A DNA stretch of 64,000 bases from Pinus tabuliformis (taxonomy: Eukaryota > Streptophyta > Pinopsida > Pinales > Pinaceae), in NCBI GenBank assembly GCA_031772625.1, contig CM062813.1, positions 767,188,720 through 767,252,719 of the forward strand, in the 5' to 3' direction. A program made the translations under genes and the position numbers. Shown here one piece after another: positions 10,794-22,384 of the stretch (within the stretch, counting starts at the first letter, position 1; each line of letters begins with the position of its first letter). The notes under the pieces are model-generated. The model ran no database searches. It saw only the letters and a program-made list of their open reading frames with translations, and had not been told where the DNA came from.

Positions 10794-10865
10794 GCATATA
10801 CGGAAACTGGGCATATACGAAAGACATGTGCATGTCTTCCGTATATGCCCAGTTTTCGTATATGC
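10794..10865. repeat. 72-bp palindrome, second copy (imperfect)
   Basis: Same position in the second higher-order unit, with a few unmatched changes (for example ACGAAAGAC against GTCTTCCGT). Confidence 0.8.
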
Positions 10866-12193
10866 ACACATCTTCCGCATATGCACAATTTCCGTATATG
10901 CGCAATTTATGTATATGGAATTTGCGCATATACGACGTAGAAGCATAAACAAAGATGTGTACAAATTCCATATACAGAAATTGCGCATATACGGAAACTG
11001 GGCATATACGGAAGATGTGCATCGTTTCCGTATATGCGCACATCTTCCATATATGCACAGTTTCCGTATATGCGCAATTTATGTATATGGAATTTACGCA
11101 TATACGATGCAGAATGTCTTCCGTATATGCCCAGTTTCCGTATATGCGCACATCTTCCGTAAATGCACAGTTTCCGTATATGCCAAATTTCTGTATATGG
11201 AATTTGTACACATCTTCGTTTATGCTTCTGCATCGTATATGCGCAAATTCCATATACATAAATTGTGCATATACGGAAACTGTGCATATACAGAAGATGT
11301 GTGCATATACGGAAACTGGGCATATACGGAAGATGTGCGCATATACGGAAACTGGGCATATACGGAAGACATGCCCATGTCTTTCGTATATCCCTAACTT
11401 TCCTGTATGTGGATACCTTCCGTATGTGCACGTCGTTCGTGTATCCGCATCGTATACGCGCAAATTCAATATACCAAAATTGCGCATATACGGAAACTAT
11501 GCATATACAGAAGACACGCGCATATCTTCCGTATATGCCAAATTTCCATATATGCCCAATTTCTGTATATGGAATTTGCGCATCTGCGATGCAGATACAC
11601 GAATGACGTGCATATACGGAAGGTATGCACATACAGGAAAGTTAGGGATATACGGAAGACATGGGCATGTCTTCCGTATATGCCCAGTTTTCGTATATGC
11701 GCACATCTTCCGTATATGCACAGTTTCCGTATATGCGCAATTTCTGTATATGGAATTTGTACACATCTTCGTTTATGTTATAGAAACTGCATATATAGGG
11801 AAACTGTGCATATACGGAAACTGGGCATATACGGAAGATATGCGCAATTTCCATATATGCGCAATTTCCATATATGCACAGTTTCCATATATGCGCAATT
11901 TCTGTATATGGAATTTACGCATCTGCGATGCAGATACATGAACGACGTGCATATATGGAAGATATGCACATACATGAAAGTTAGGGATATACGGAAGACA
12001 TGCGCATATCTTCCGTATATGCCCAGTTTCTGTATATGCGCATGTCTTCCGTATATGCCCAGTTTCCGTATATGCGCACAGTTTCTGTAACATAAACGAA
12101 GATACGTGAACGACGTGCATATACGGAAGATATGCACATGCAGGAAAGTTCATGTATCTGCATCGTATACGCGCAAATTCAATATACAGAAAT

Positions 12194-12271
12194 TGCGCAT
12201 ATACGGAAACTGGGCATATACGGAAGACATGCGCATGTCTTCCGTATATGCCCAGTTTCCGTATATGCGCA
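12194..12271. repeat. Perfect 78-bp palindrome, third copy
   Basis: Same element in the third higher-order unit, again a perfect dyad with centre GACATGC/GCATGTC at 12232/12233. It extends three bases further on each side than the first copy. Confidence 0.93.
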
Positions 12272-12990
12272 CATCTTCCGTATATGCACAGTTTCCGTAT
12301 ATGCGCAATTTATGTATATGGAATTTGCGCATATACGATGTAGAAGCATAAACGAAGATGTGTACAAATTCCATATACAGAAATTGCGCATATACGGAAA
12401 CTGGGCATATACGGAAGGTGTGCACTGTTTCTATATATGTGCACATCTTCCATATATGCACAGTTTCCGTATATGTGCAATTTATGTATATGGAATTTAT
12501 GCATATATGATGCAGAACGTCTTCCGTATATGCCCAGTTTCCGTATATGCGCACATCTTCCGTATAAGCACAGTTTCCGTATATGCCAAATTTCTGTATA
12601 TGGAATTTGTACACATCTTCGTTTATGCTTCTGCATCGTATATGCGCAAATCCCATATACATAAATTGCGCATATAGGGAAACTGTGCATATACAGAAGA
12701 TGTGCGCATATACGGAAACTGGGAATATACGGAAGATGTGCGCATATACGGAAACTGGGCACATACGGAAGACATGCACATGTCTTCCGTATATCTCTAA
12801 CTTTCTTGTATGTGCATGCCTCTCAATTATGCACGTCGTTCATGTATCTGCATTGTATACGTGCAAATTCAATATACAGAAATTGCGCATATACGGAAAC
12901 TGGGCATATACAGAAGATATGCGCGTGTCTTCCGTATATGCACAATTTCCGTATATGCCCAATTTCCGTATATGGAATTTGCGCATCTAC

Positions 12991-14200
12991 CTTTTTCCTC
13001 CATAGATCCCTTATATTCCTTGAAATTGATTAATTAATAGCATTATAGTTGTTAGTTTGCATTAAAGTTAATTTATGAGTTTTTATGTTAGAAATTAGGA
13101 ATTTTTAATAAAAATGTTACAGGAAGTCACAACATCCTGTAAATGGTTCATCATCTGACACGTGGCATGACAGGCAAGCCAAAGCAATGGATAGGAACGA
13201 AAACTGGAATGTACAAGCATGGAGAAACATCGATCCTATAGCAAATCAAACACTCCTGGTTATGCGGTCAACGCTGGTCAAAGCCCCAACCTTTTGGTGA
13301 CAAAGGCAGCAACAGCCATAGGTTTCCCAAACCGGTTTCGTTTTGTTTCTTTTTGGAAATCGGTTTAGAATGGAAATGACCCAAAAATCATTCCATAGTA
13401 AAAGTGGAAACAATTGCATAGTGAATGTACATTCAATCCAAATGAAAACGGTGCATTAATTGTTTTTAAAAACACAGATATAGTTACAGTTACGGGGTTG
13501 GTGATCTCTGTGTATTGTTTTGAGAACAGAGCTTTTTGTAAGATCTTCAGAACTTAATACCAGAACTCGATTATAGTCACAGTTTTATTATAACATTGTT
13601 CATGCGTTAATACCTTAGTTGCTTGAGCGTATTCCAGTGTACCATTGAAACGCGGACGGGCCCTACGTGGACTGGTATATTGTCATTTTCATTTCATTAG
13701 CAGCTTTTGAATATTGAATAGCATGCATAGTAATTAGAGTTATGCTTATAATTTTGTTGATTTAATTAGCAATCCTTATGAATGGTGTTTATGGTGATAG
13801 CTTAAAGGATTTATCGTTAAGATCATTGAACCATATCTTGTAAGAGATCTGATCCATCGTTATATTTTTAAAGCATCCTCATAGACTCTGTTTACATGTA
13901 TTTAAATTTGTAGTATGCCTTTGATCTTTCATGAGTGCTCAAGTGTTAACTAGACAGAGTTTTTATGCATATCATCCTTGTAAGGGGATCAAAACCTCAG
14001 TCTAGTGATACGCTGTATCCTTAGGACAGTTAGACAAGTTAGATGATCTGAGTGTTAAGGTGAGAGGAAACATATCTTAATCTTCTGTAAAGAAGTACTG
14101 TGACCCATCACAATAAACACTTAGTTAGGGATCCTTTATGTCTATAGACTGTAGACGCATGCCTCGAAGTTTACCGACCCTGGTTGATAATAAATATAGT
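12991..14200. other. Unassigned, probably decayed repeat DNA
   Basis: No open frame of note. TGTTACAGGAAGTCACAACA at 13107 and several promoter-like AT tracts could belong to an LTR, but I found no second copy or primer-binding site, so no element is called. Confidence 0.35.
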
Positions 14201-15685
14201 CTAATCTAGCACCCTAGATTGGTCACTACAGGGAGTGAAGTGAAAGGATGAACCTGAGTCAATCAACCATGCCTCATGATCTACATGTGTACTTAAAGAA
14301 GCCAAGTACACATCCCCACCTTCATCGGAGGTGTTTTTCGCCTCTTTAGAAGGAGCATCATCAGATCCCTTTCCTTTGTCAAGAGCTTTAGATTTATAGT
14401 CTTTTTTGTAGTGCCCTTCCTTTCCGCATTTCCAGCACACCACCTTTACAAGTTTTCCTGGAGATTTAGATCTCCCACTCGATGACTTATTTTTGTTTTT
14501 GTTCTGGGACCGTCCTCGTACAGACAAGGCATCACCATACTGGCTCTCCATATTTTTTCGTCTCATCTCCTCCGTCAGCAAGGATGAGACTATTTCATCA
14601 AATTGCAAGGCAGTTGTATTGCTACCTATTGCAATAATCAGACTATCCCACGAATCTGGTAGAGAACACAACAAACTCATTCACTTATCTTCATCTAAAA
14701 TTTTGCTATCAACAAAAAATCACGGACTTACCACAGTATTAAATTCATTCAGATGCTCTGTCAACGAGTCTCCATCTTTCATCCTCAGGTTATATAGCTT
14801 TTTCTGCAGGAGCAGTTTATTCACTGGAGACTTAAATTGGTACAAAGTCCCTAAATTGTCCCACAAAGCCTTTATCATAGCTTCCCCAGATACATTTAGA
14901 AAAATGAATCTGAGATGCACAATCGTATTGTGCTCTTTGCCTTCTGATCCAACTTCTTCCATTCTTCATCAGAGAGTCCCGTTGGTTTAGTACCCAGATC
15001 TACTATGATCCACTAGTCTTTATCCACCAATAGATCCTCCATCTTGAGTTTCCATTACTCAAAACTATGACCATTAAATTTCTCGATCTTTATCTTTCCA
15101 CTGCTTGCCATCTTCTTTCACCACTAGGATCGATCTCGCAGATTTCCCATTGAACAAGGTCTACCACAAGCCCGAGCAAAACCCCTTAGCAATAAATGCA
15201 TCCCCTTGAAGCCAAAACATCTATGGTACCAAATGTAGGTTCTAACCCCGTATAGAAATTACCTGCATACGATTCTAGAACACAAAAAAAAAACAATGCG
15301 AGAGCATAACACATAAAAAACATATACACAAATATTTTCCCCTTGATCCCAAAACCGAGACTACCAGTTTGATTTTTCATTATGTTCCTTTCAATGTTAC
15401 AATACATATTTATACATGCCGAAGCATCCAATACCATGGACCAAAAACCATCACGTCCAAAACCATGGACCAAAAACTATCACGTCCAAAACCATGTGCG
15501 AAAAATCATGCACAAAACCATAGGTAGGTCTGCCCAACCTAATATAGGGTTAACTGCACCCCTCAAACCCCATGTGACTCCCCCCGCTACGCAATCGGCG
15601 CAACGAAGGGGGGGCTCCACCCCCCTTCTAACCACTCGGTTAACTACATGGGCTAGTCGTGGAAAGAATATAACACAACCCAACA
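14201..15685 (-). mobile_element. Ty1/copia-type LTR retrotransposon fossil
   Basis: On the minus strand: an LTR (15685-15234), a primer-binding site (TGGTACCATAG) directly inside it, a gag region (about 14962-14380) of the UBN2 type with a zinc knuckle (CWKCGKEGHYKK), and the start of the protease with WLIDSGSS near 14240. The order LTR, gag, protease and the DSGSS motif indicate the copia superfamily. Integrase, reverse transcriptase and a 3' LTR were not found. The element is broken and truncated, with several breaks, and probably old. Confidence 0.8.
15234..15685 (-). repeat. LTR of the copia fossil
   Basis: Read on the minus strand it begins TGTTGGGTTGTGTTATATTC and ends AGAACCTACA, 452 bp, TG...CA, with the primer-binding site one to three bases inward. 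Its outer edge abuts LINE-derived sequence. Confidence 0.7.
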
Positions 15686-15689
15686 AATG

Positions 15690-16160
15690 ACCCCTAGTGG
15701 CATGGGATAAGTTGTGTAAACCAAAGATGCATGGTGGCCTAGGACTGAAAAATCTTGAGTTGTTATCTCATGCCCTTAGTGCAAAATATTGGTTGTGATG
15801 GCTACACGGAGGACAAGAGATATGGAAGTAGCTTTGGGTGTGAAAATACAGGGTTATGGGTTGGAAATATCCATTGTAATACCGTCATAGCCGAACAAAT
15901 GACTCCTCAATCTGGAATCGAGCAAAAGACCACCAGGGCCTCATTCGAGATCACGAGTTCTGGGAACTTAGGAATGGAAGCAAGGCCAAATTTGGAAAGA
16001 GGCTTGGATACAACACCCTATATTGGCTCAAGACCTTACCCTCGAATATCTCCAAGCATTTACCTCCCAGTTAGGGGTGGTTCGCGTTAAGGACTTCTAG
16101 GAGGACCCATTTCCAGGGTCAAAATGGAGGGAATGAAAATCTTCAGCTCACTGGCCAACC
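15690..16160 (+). pseudogene. LINE ORF2 C-terminal fragment
   Basis: The frame starting at 15700 reads AWDKLCKPKMHGGLGLKNLE and continues HALSAKYW. This is the conserved post-polymerase segment of plant L1 ORF2 (W..C.P...GGLG...L...ALL.KW). Further on, FWELRNGSKAKFWKEAW resembles the next conserved stretch. Stops and frame changes interrupt it (for example TGA after YWL). The upstream polymerase is missing; the copia LTR sits immediately on its 5' side. Confidence 0.7.
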
Positions 16161-16425
16161 CATGACCCACCTCTAGACTAGATCCAAGACCCTAGATCCA
16201 ATTATCTTCCTCCTCCACCAAGTCAACCTTTCAATATAGTTCGGAAACCTTCAATAGTCTCTTCTCGTCCAATATCTATGACCCAACAAAAACCCAAAAT
16301 TTCAGCCCCTAGCAACTCAGCCCGTAGCCATCAGCCAAAGGAGATGGAACACCTTACCTTACAGCTTAAAGATCAAAGAATTCATTCTCCTGATAGAATG
16401 AGGGATGCACTAGAGAGAGTCCCAA

Positions 16426-18006
16426 TGGCAGGCAGCCACGTGGCCCAGGTTGACATCAGCGTTATGTTGGCCTAGGAAAACTCATTTGAACATTAAACTT
16501 TGTTTGGGCGAGGCACGAAGGGGACCAGCCCCTAGGGGCCAAGCCCAATATTATATGACTATCCGCCAAAAGCCGTGGGCCACATTTAAACTGCCAATGC
16601 TAAAAAACAGTTATGGCATTACGTGTTTACATAGGCGGTTTCAACTGTGAGTTCACCGCCCGTTAACCCACAGCGCAGCACAAAATCCAAGGTAAATTGT
16701 TGTTCAATTAAACCCAGTCACATGTGTCAATGACAAACAGCAACCGTTCCAGTTATGACGGTGGAAAATTTGGTGGAGCGCCAAATTTGGGTGGTCCCGC
16801 CATAATTGGCAGGCCTATTTGGACTTCCACTACAGTTAGCTGAAGTGATTCTAGGCCAAACAGGAGGAAATCTTTAATGAGCCATAACTTTGGCTAGGAA
16901 AGTCCTTTTTGGACAATTTTTTTTTGATTTTGGGTCTCTTCAACCTTCTGAAGCCATTGGCATAGGATTCACAGCCATCTGAGGTTGTTTGTAGGTGATT
17001 TTGCTTCGTGCAAGTTCCAAGAGCCACTAGGGCCAAATCAGTTTGGGAGTTGCATTGGGAATTGTGCAGCCACTGAATGTGGAACGAAGGTCATTCCTGA
17101 AGTTTTTTATCATTCTAAATCCACTTCTACAGCTCGTTTTTCCCGGTGAGGCATTCTTCTTACTATTTAGCTTCAGGGAAGCTTTTAGGGCCACTAGGGC
17201 CATTTCAGTGCTTGAGCTGTTTGGGGGCTATGTTCATCCATTTTTGGTGATTCAAAAGCCTATGTCTGCTATTTCGACCTTATGAGTCTAATGGTAGAGG
17301 TTTCAGAACCAATTGAGGTCATCTTCACCTCGAAATTCTCCATGCAAGTTTAAAGGGCCACTAGGGCCAATTGGGGAAAGTACTATATAAGGTACAATTT
17401 CATTGTTTAGTGTTTGGGAAAGAGCATGTTTAGCTAATTCCTATCTTCTGATTCTGTATTTACAGTCAGATCTATCTTTCGAGACACTCATATTCTTGTA
17501 TTAGCCTTTGTAGCATTTTTAATACAAGAGGACAAGCCTAGTTTGAGAGGCTTGGTCCAACAGATGTAGCCCAGAAGGGGTGAACTGCTTTATCATTTTG
17601 ATGTCTTTATTTGATGAAGATGATATGCTAAACAAAACTGATATAAAGTGTTAAACAAAAAATATACATAACTTGCATACACACATAATCACCTATTCAA
17701 CTGCAGAAAGTTATCTGTCTTATTCCGCAAGACATCAAACTTCAAGTATGTGTATGTCAAAGACTTCTAAGTGTTTACTTCGTTATTTCTTTAGGCAGAG
17801 CCTGTAGAGGGCCAGGTAGCCTCTGGAACTCATCCTCTCTTTAGAGGTGACATGTCCAGTGAATGCCCCTACAGTTTATCTCTGTATAAGAAATAAGAAG
17901 TTTTCACATTTTCAGAGGTCACTTGGAGTGTATAGCTCACATTTGCAAATATGGGAAATGGATACCTTGCACCCTTAAACAAGTACATTCCATTTTCAGA
18001 TCAAGA
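16426..18006 (+). repeat. 5' LTR of the long-LTR element
   Basis: Begins TGGCAGGCAGCCACGTGGCC and ends CAGATCAAGA just before the primer-binding site at 18007. It contains a TATA box (ACTATATAAGG near 17383). Matches 19071-20650 along its full length. Confidence 0.85.
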
Positions 18007-18018
18007 TGGTATCAGAGC
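18007..18018 (+). other. Primer-binding site TGGTATCAGAGC
   Basis: Complementary to the 3' end of plant initiator-Met tRNA and placed directly after the LTR. Confidence 0.85.
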
Positions 18019-18159
18019 GCTAGGTTTACTTCACTGATATCATTAGCTTGGTTGTGTAGCTTGAAAGGTGTGTTAAGCAGCCTTGAAGATTGACTGCTTT
18101 ATTATTATGCAAATTGCTTGTTGTTTGAGTTTGCTAAAGCTCTTTTGTTCATTTTTATA

Positions 18160-18573
18160 ATGACAACTTCCATAAGTGAGTTCTCAAAATCGTCCTCCTT
18201 CACAAGATTCTTTGATGAAGGTTTGAAGCAAGAATTTTTCATCATGATGAATATGGTGAGAGAAATGTATGAGGATGAAAGAAAGAGCTCTAGACTTCAA
18301 GAGCAGTTGAATTCCATGAGGGAAGAGAAGCAGTTGCTTTCTGACCAATTGCAGGAAATGGAAGGCCAAATTCATATTGCAAACATGAATCTGGAAAGAA
18401 TGCATGAGTTGGAGACACAACTCCTTGTTGCCAAAGAAGCCTTAGCCAAGTATCATCTTGAAGAAGAGGTAAACAATTCTAGTTTGTCTTCAAATTCTTA
18501 TAACAATGTTTATGTTGGTTCTTTTGTGAAACATACTAGAGGCATAGGGCCCAGTATTGTGGGAGCTGTATAG
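18160..18573 (+). CDS. Coiled-coil protein of the non-autonomous LTR element
   Basis: The frame is open from 18118; the first ATG of good context is 18160 (MTTSISEFSKSSSFTRFFDE), giving 137 residues. About residues 40-105 are heptad-rich (SRLQEQLNSMREEKQLLSDQ and onward) and predict a coiled coil. The tail is Ser/Asn-rich with no zinc knuckle. It is the only coding frame inside the element. It could be a minimal gag-like or partner-binding protein, or sequence captured from a host gene; I do not recognise the family. Confidence 0.5.
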   Translation: MTTSISEFSKSSSFTRFFDEGLKQEFFIMMNMVREMYEDERKSSRLQEQLNSMREEKQLLSDQLQEMEGQIHIANMNLERMHELETQLLVAKEALAKYHLEEEVNNSSLSSNSYNNVYVGSFVKHTRGIGPSIVGAV

Positions 18574-18589
18574 GGTTGTAGGTACCCAT

Positions 18590-19000
18590 TGGAGGAGAAC
18601 CAGTAGTCATTCCTGACTGATTTGAGTGTTTTGAATCCAGTTTTATAGTCTATTTTTCCTGTTGAGGCTTTTATTTAACTGTATATTCATTTTGAGCTTT
18701 TAATCAAAACGAGGAAATGCCCAGTTGGGAGCTTTGGACCTAGCAGATGTAACCCAGGAGGGGTGAACTACTTTATCAACTTCTTTTGCATCTGTGGTTG
18801 AGTTATTTTGCAGAAAAAATTCGTTTTAGTGTGTTAAACAGTAAAATGAACTAATTCTTCTATACTTAAATGGGTCATGAATAGCTGAAAATTTCATTTG
18901 TTTTTAACTGGAAGACATGTACATCTTTTAAACATGTATGTTACTGAATTGAATACCTTGCAAAGCATTTACAAGTAGTTTCAAATTCAGATCAAGTTGG
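18590..19000 (+). repeat. Diverged LTR piece of a related family inside the element
   Basis: GATGTAACCCAGGAGGGGTG (18739) matches GATGTAGCCCAGAAGGGGTG in the flanking LTR (17563). The similarity runs, with gaps, through to TTCAGATCAAGTTGGTA (about 18979), the counterpart of the LTR end plus primer-binding site. It is clearly older than the two flanking LTRs. Confidence 0.6.
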
Positions 19001-19070
19001 TAATTTTTGAATTTTTTCGAAAACTTAAAAAAAGAATATTCTTAAAAATATTCCTTTTAGGGCAACCAAT

Positions 19071-20650
19071 GGCAGGCAGCCACGTGGCCCAGGGTGACAT
19101 TAGCATTATGTTGGCCTAGGCAACTTCAATTGAACGTTAAACTTTGTTTGGGCGGGGCATGAAGGGGACCAGCCCCTAAGGGCCAGCCCCCATATTATAT
19201 GACCGTCCGCCAGAAACCGTGGGCCACATTTAAACCGCCAGCGCTCAACAACGGTTATGGCATTACGTGTTTACATATGCGGTTTGAACGGTGAGTTCAC
19301 CGCCCGTTAACCCACAGCGCGGCACAAAATCCGAGGTAAACTGTTGTTCAATTAAACCCAGTCACATGTGTCGATGACAAACAGTAACCGTTCCAGTTAT
19401 GATGGTGGAAAATTTGGCGGAGCGCCAAATTTGGGCTATCCGCCCATAATTGGCGGGCCTATCTAGACTTCCACTACAGTTAGCTGGAGTGATTCTAGGC
19501 CAAACTGGAGGAAATCTTTAATGAGCCATAACTTTGGCTAGGAAAGTCCTTTTTGGACAATTTTTTTTTGATTTTGGGTCTCTTCGACCTTCTAAAGCCA
19601 TTGGCATAGGTTTCATAGCCATCTGAGGTCGTTTGCAGGTGATGTTTCTTTGTGGAAGTTCCAGGAGCCACTAAGGCCAAATCAGTTTGGGAGTTGCATT
19701 GGGAATTGTGCAGACACTGAATGTGGAACGAAGGACATTCTTGAGGTTTTTCAGCATTCTAAATCCATTTCTACAACTCGTCTTTCCTGTTGAGTCATTC
19801 TTCTTACTGTGTAGCTTCAGGGAAGCTTTCAGGGCCACTAGGGCCATTTCTGTGCTTGAGCTGTTTGGGGGCTATGTTCATCCATTTTTGGTGATTCAAA
19901 AGCCTATGTCTGCTATTTCGACCTTCTGAGTCTAATGGCAGAGGTTTTAGAACCAATTCAGGTCATCTTCACCTTGAAATTCTCCATGCAAGTTTAAAGG
20001 GCTAGTAGGGCCAATTGGGGAAAGTACCGTATAAGGCACAATTTCACTGTTTAGTGTTTGGAAAATAGCATGTTTAGCTAATTCCTATCTTCTTATTCTG
20101 TATTTACAGTCAGATATATCTTTCGAGACACTCATATTCTTGTATTAGCCTTTGCAGAATTTTTAATACAAGAGGACAAGCCTAGTTTGAGAGGCTTGGT
20201 CCAACAGATGTAGCCGAGAAGGGGTGAACTGCTTTATCATTTTGATGTATTTATTTCATGAAGATGATATGCTAAACAAAACTGATATAAAGTTTTAAAC
20301 ATAAAATATACATAACTTTCATACACACATAATCACCTATTCAGCAGCAGAAAGTTATCTGTCTTATTCCGCAAGACATCAAACTTCAAGTATGTGTATG
20401 TCAAAGACTTCTAAGTGTTTGCTTCGTTATTTCTTTAGGTAGAGCCTGTAGAGGGCCAGGTAGCCTCTGGAACTCATCCTCTCTTTATAGGTGACATGTC
20501 TGATGAATGCCCCTACAGTCTATCTCTGTATAAGAAATAAGAAGTTTTCACATTTTCAGAGGTCACTTGGAGTGTATAGCTCACATTTGCAATTATGGGA
20601 AATGGATACCTTGCACCCTTAAACAAGTACATTCCATTTTCAGATCAAGA
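19071..20650 (+). repeat. 3' LTR of the long-LTR element
   Basis: Direct repeat of 16426-18006, ending CAGATCAAGA and followed by AATTGGAAAGAG. Differences from the 5' LTR are scattered substitutions. Confidence 0.85.
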
Positions 20651-21664
20651 AATTGGAAAGAGTTTTTTCATTAGTTTATTTTCAAAAATTAAAGTAGTGA
20701 AAAGATAATTTTCGCTTTCAGTTTCTTGGTTGTTTGGATTTGATTGTGTTTTCTACCCTCTCTAGTGTATATGATTCATAGAATTGAAAGAGTCTTGTCT
20801 CATTTAGCTGCATATAGGACTTTTCGAGTCACATTGCTAAGGCCTGAAAACCGAGACATAATTCAAGATAAACTTAAAATGAACTCAATTAACCTAAGGC
20901 GTATTTGAAACCTAACGATCACATCTAGAAGGCCTAGTCTAGAGACGTGTTCCAATGTCTTTAAACCTAGCAGTTTTCCTTATCTTCGGCACTAGACAGT
21001 GCTAGTATGGACTTGTGCTCCCTGTACCATCGAGTATATAAAGGGAGACCCCACTAGGCTGCAATCATTAATTGATAGGAAGTTGAGTCTGCTTCCTTGT
21101 AAACGTGATACACTGAACACAACGTTCGGGGAGATTTCCTGCCCGTACTTCTTAGTTTGCCGAGAGGTATTCTGTAGTTCATGGTTACCTGGTAATACTT
21201 TTTACCTAGATCATCTAGAGTAGTCATTTGATATTTTTGACTCATTAAACTTAAAATATCATCTGAGCATTTGTCCTTTCAATCTCGTTTCCAATCGAAA
21301 GTGATAGAGTCATCTTTGCTTCTTTCTCAACTCTTAAAACATGAAAGAGAACCAGTTTATTTATACATCTTTAAAAATTGTTTCCTACGATCTTATAATA
21401 TCATGTTAGTCTCTTCAAGACCGAATCATGAGTATCCCTTCAAGTACATTTTTAAAGCCTTGAACTTTACTATGTTTTCCCAATACTTGAGACAAAGGCA
21501 TCGTGGCTGAACCATTTGGTTCGTCTAGTTCCTCCTCCTCTCCTCCATCTAAAAGATTGTCAGAGGGGCCATTTCTTGAATTACCGCAGTCACTTGAGGA
21601 CCATATGGCATTGAATTTGGAAAAAATCTTAAAACTAGAAATAAAGGTTTTTCTCGATAAGCAC
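20651..21664. other. Unassigned stretch with a TATA box
   Basis: GAGTATATAAAGGGAGACC (21031) and a downstream CTTGTAAACGTG look promoter- or LTR-like. The frame at 21503-21703 has a Ser-rich start and runs into the next LTR; no family recognised. Confidence 0.35.
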
Positions 21665-21842
21665 ACACCTAATCCCCTAAGGGTTGGTGTGGAAGCTAAA
21701 TAGTCTAAGGAAGTCCAAGAGACCTTGGAATACGAAACCAAAGGTCACGTGAATGTACTATAAATGTATATCATTGCCAATAATAAACACACACTCATGT
21801 TTATCATTCATCTTTTATGTTTTTCGTGTATGTGTTTTAACA
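21665..21842 (+). repeat. 5' LTR of the small-LTR element
   Basis: Matches 25670-25853 from ACACCTAATCCCC to TTTTAACA. The first few expected bases are not recognisable here. Confidence 0.8.
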
Positions 21843-21857
21843 TGGTATCAGAGCTAC
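21843..21857 (+). other. Primer-binding site TGGTATCAGAGCTAC
   Basis: Initiator-Met-tRNA complementary site immediately after the 5' LTR. Confidence 0.85.
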
Positions 21858-22384
21858 AAAGTTCCTAACCTACTCAATCTTAAGTGAGCCACTTGTTTTT
21901 GTGGCCTTTATGTCTATTCTACTATCAGATCTACATTATTCAAAAATGCCATTTTGGTGAGCTTTCCAGCACTAACATATAAATTATGTGGCCATGAGTG
22001 CTTGTCAGTCCTTAACGCTCAACATTGTCATATGCTAATTCCTTTCATTTTCCAAGTTTGCCATTATTGCATAACGCTCCTCTGGAAATGAAAATGGTTT
22101 CAACAATTTCTCTGCTAAACCATTGTATGTGTAGACGAATTACATAAGCCTCTCTCTGGTGTTAGCTAACCTATGGCATTGTATACGTTGCACCTGACTC
22201 TTTGGTGATTTTAATGCCCCTACTGCATATAGTTTTGAAAATAAATTCAGAAACGGCTCATATCACTTACGAGCTCTGTACATTCTCCCATGCAAAAAAA
22301 GGAAAGGGCCTCTTGCCATTTCTCCATTTCTCCATTCTTTGCCAGTTATCGAATATGATTTATGCATTCTCTACATTGTAACGC

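Larger units (their letters stand above)
9134..12990. repeat. 3.9-kb palindromic satellite array of 18-bp monomers
   Basis: The whole block is built from 18-bp monomers such as GCGCATATACGGAAACTG and GGCATATACGGAAGATGT, alternating as 36-bp dimers and present in both orientations (core CATATACGGAA, inverse TTCCGTATATG). Blocks of one orientation abut blocks of the other, making long hairpins. Single-copy-like markers (GTAACATAAACGAAGATACG, then a 72-78 bp palindrome) recur near 9150, 10683 and 12087, showing a higher-order unit of about 1.4-1.53 kb present about 2.7 times. Because 18 is a multiple of three, monomers stay open in most frames on both strands. This produces artefactual reading frames of up to 422 codons with repeats like AYTETGHIRKMC. 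I do not regard them as genes. Confidence 0.93.
16426..20650 (+). mobile_element. Non-autonomous LTR retrotransposon with 1.58-kb LTRs
   Basis: Two long direct repeats (16426-18006 and 19071-20650) flank about 1.06 kb. The first is followed at once by TGGTATCAGAGC, the plant initiator-Met-tRNA primer-binding site. The interior has no gag zinc knuckle, protease, integrase or polymerase, only a coiled-coil frame and a piece of a related LTR, so it resembles a LARD or TRIM-like element that depends on a partner. Equal LTR length and high similarity suggest a fairly recent insertion. I could not settle the exact termini (within about 10 bp) or a target-site duplication. Confidence 0.8.

Noticed and set aside
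9199-12677. Long open frames (up to 422 codons) on both strands
   Set aside because: They follow from an 18-bp repeat without stops; both strands are equally open and no domain is present.
9134-12990. CRISPR array
   Set aside because: Repeats are contiguous 18-bp monomers in both orientations with no unique spacers and no cas genes; the context is a plant genome.
13107-13630. An LTR starting TGTTACAGG
   Set aside because: No second copy, no primer-binding site and no polypurine tract found within the window.
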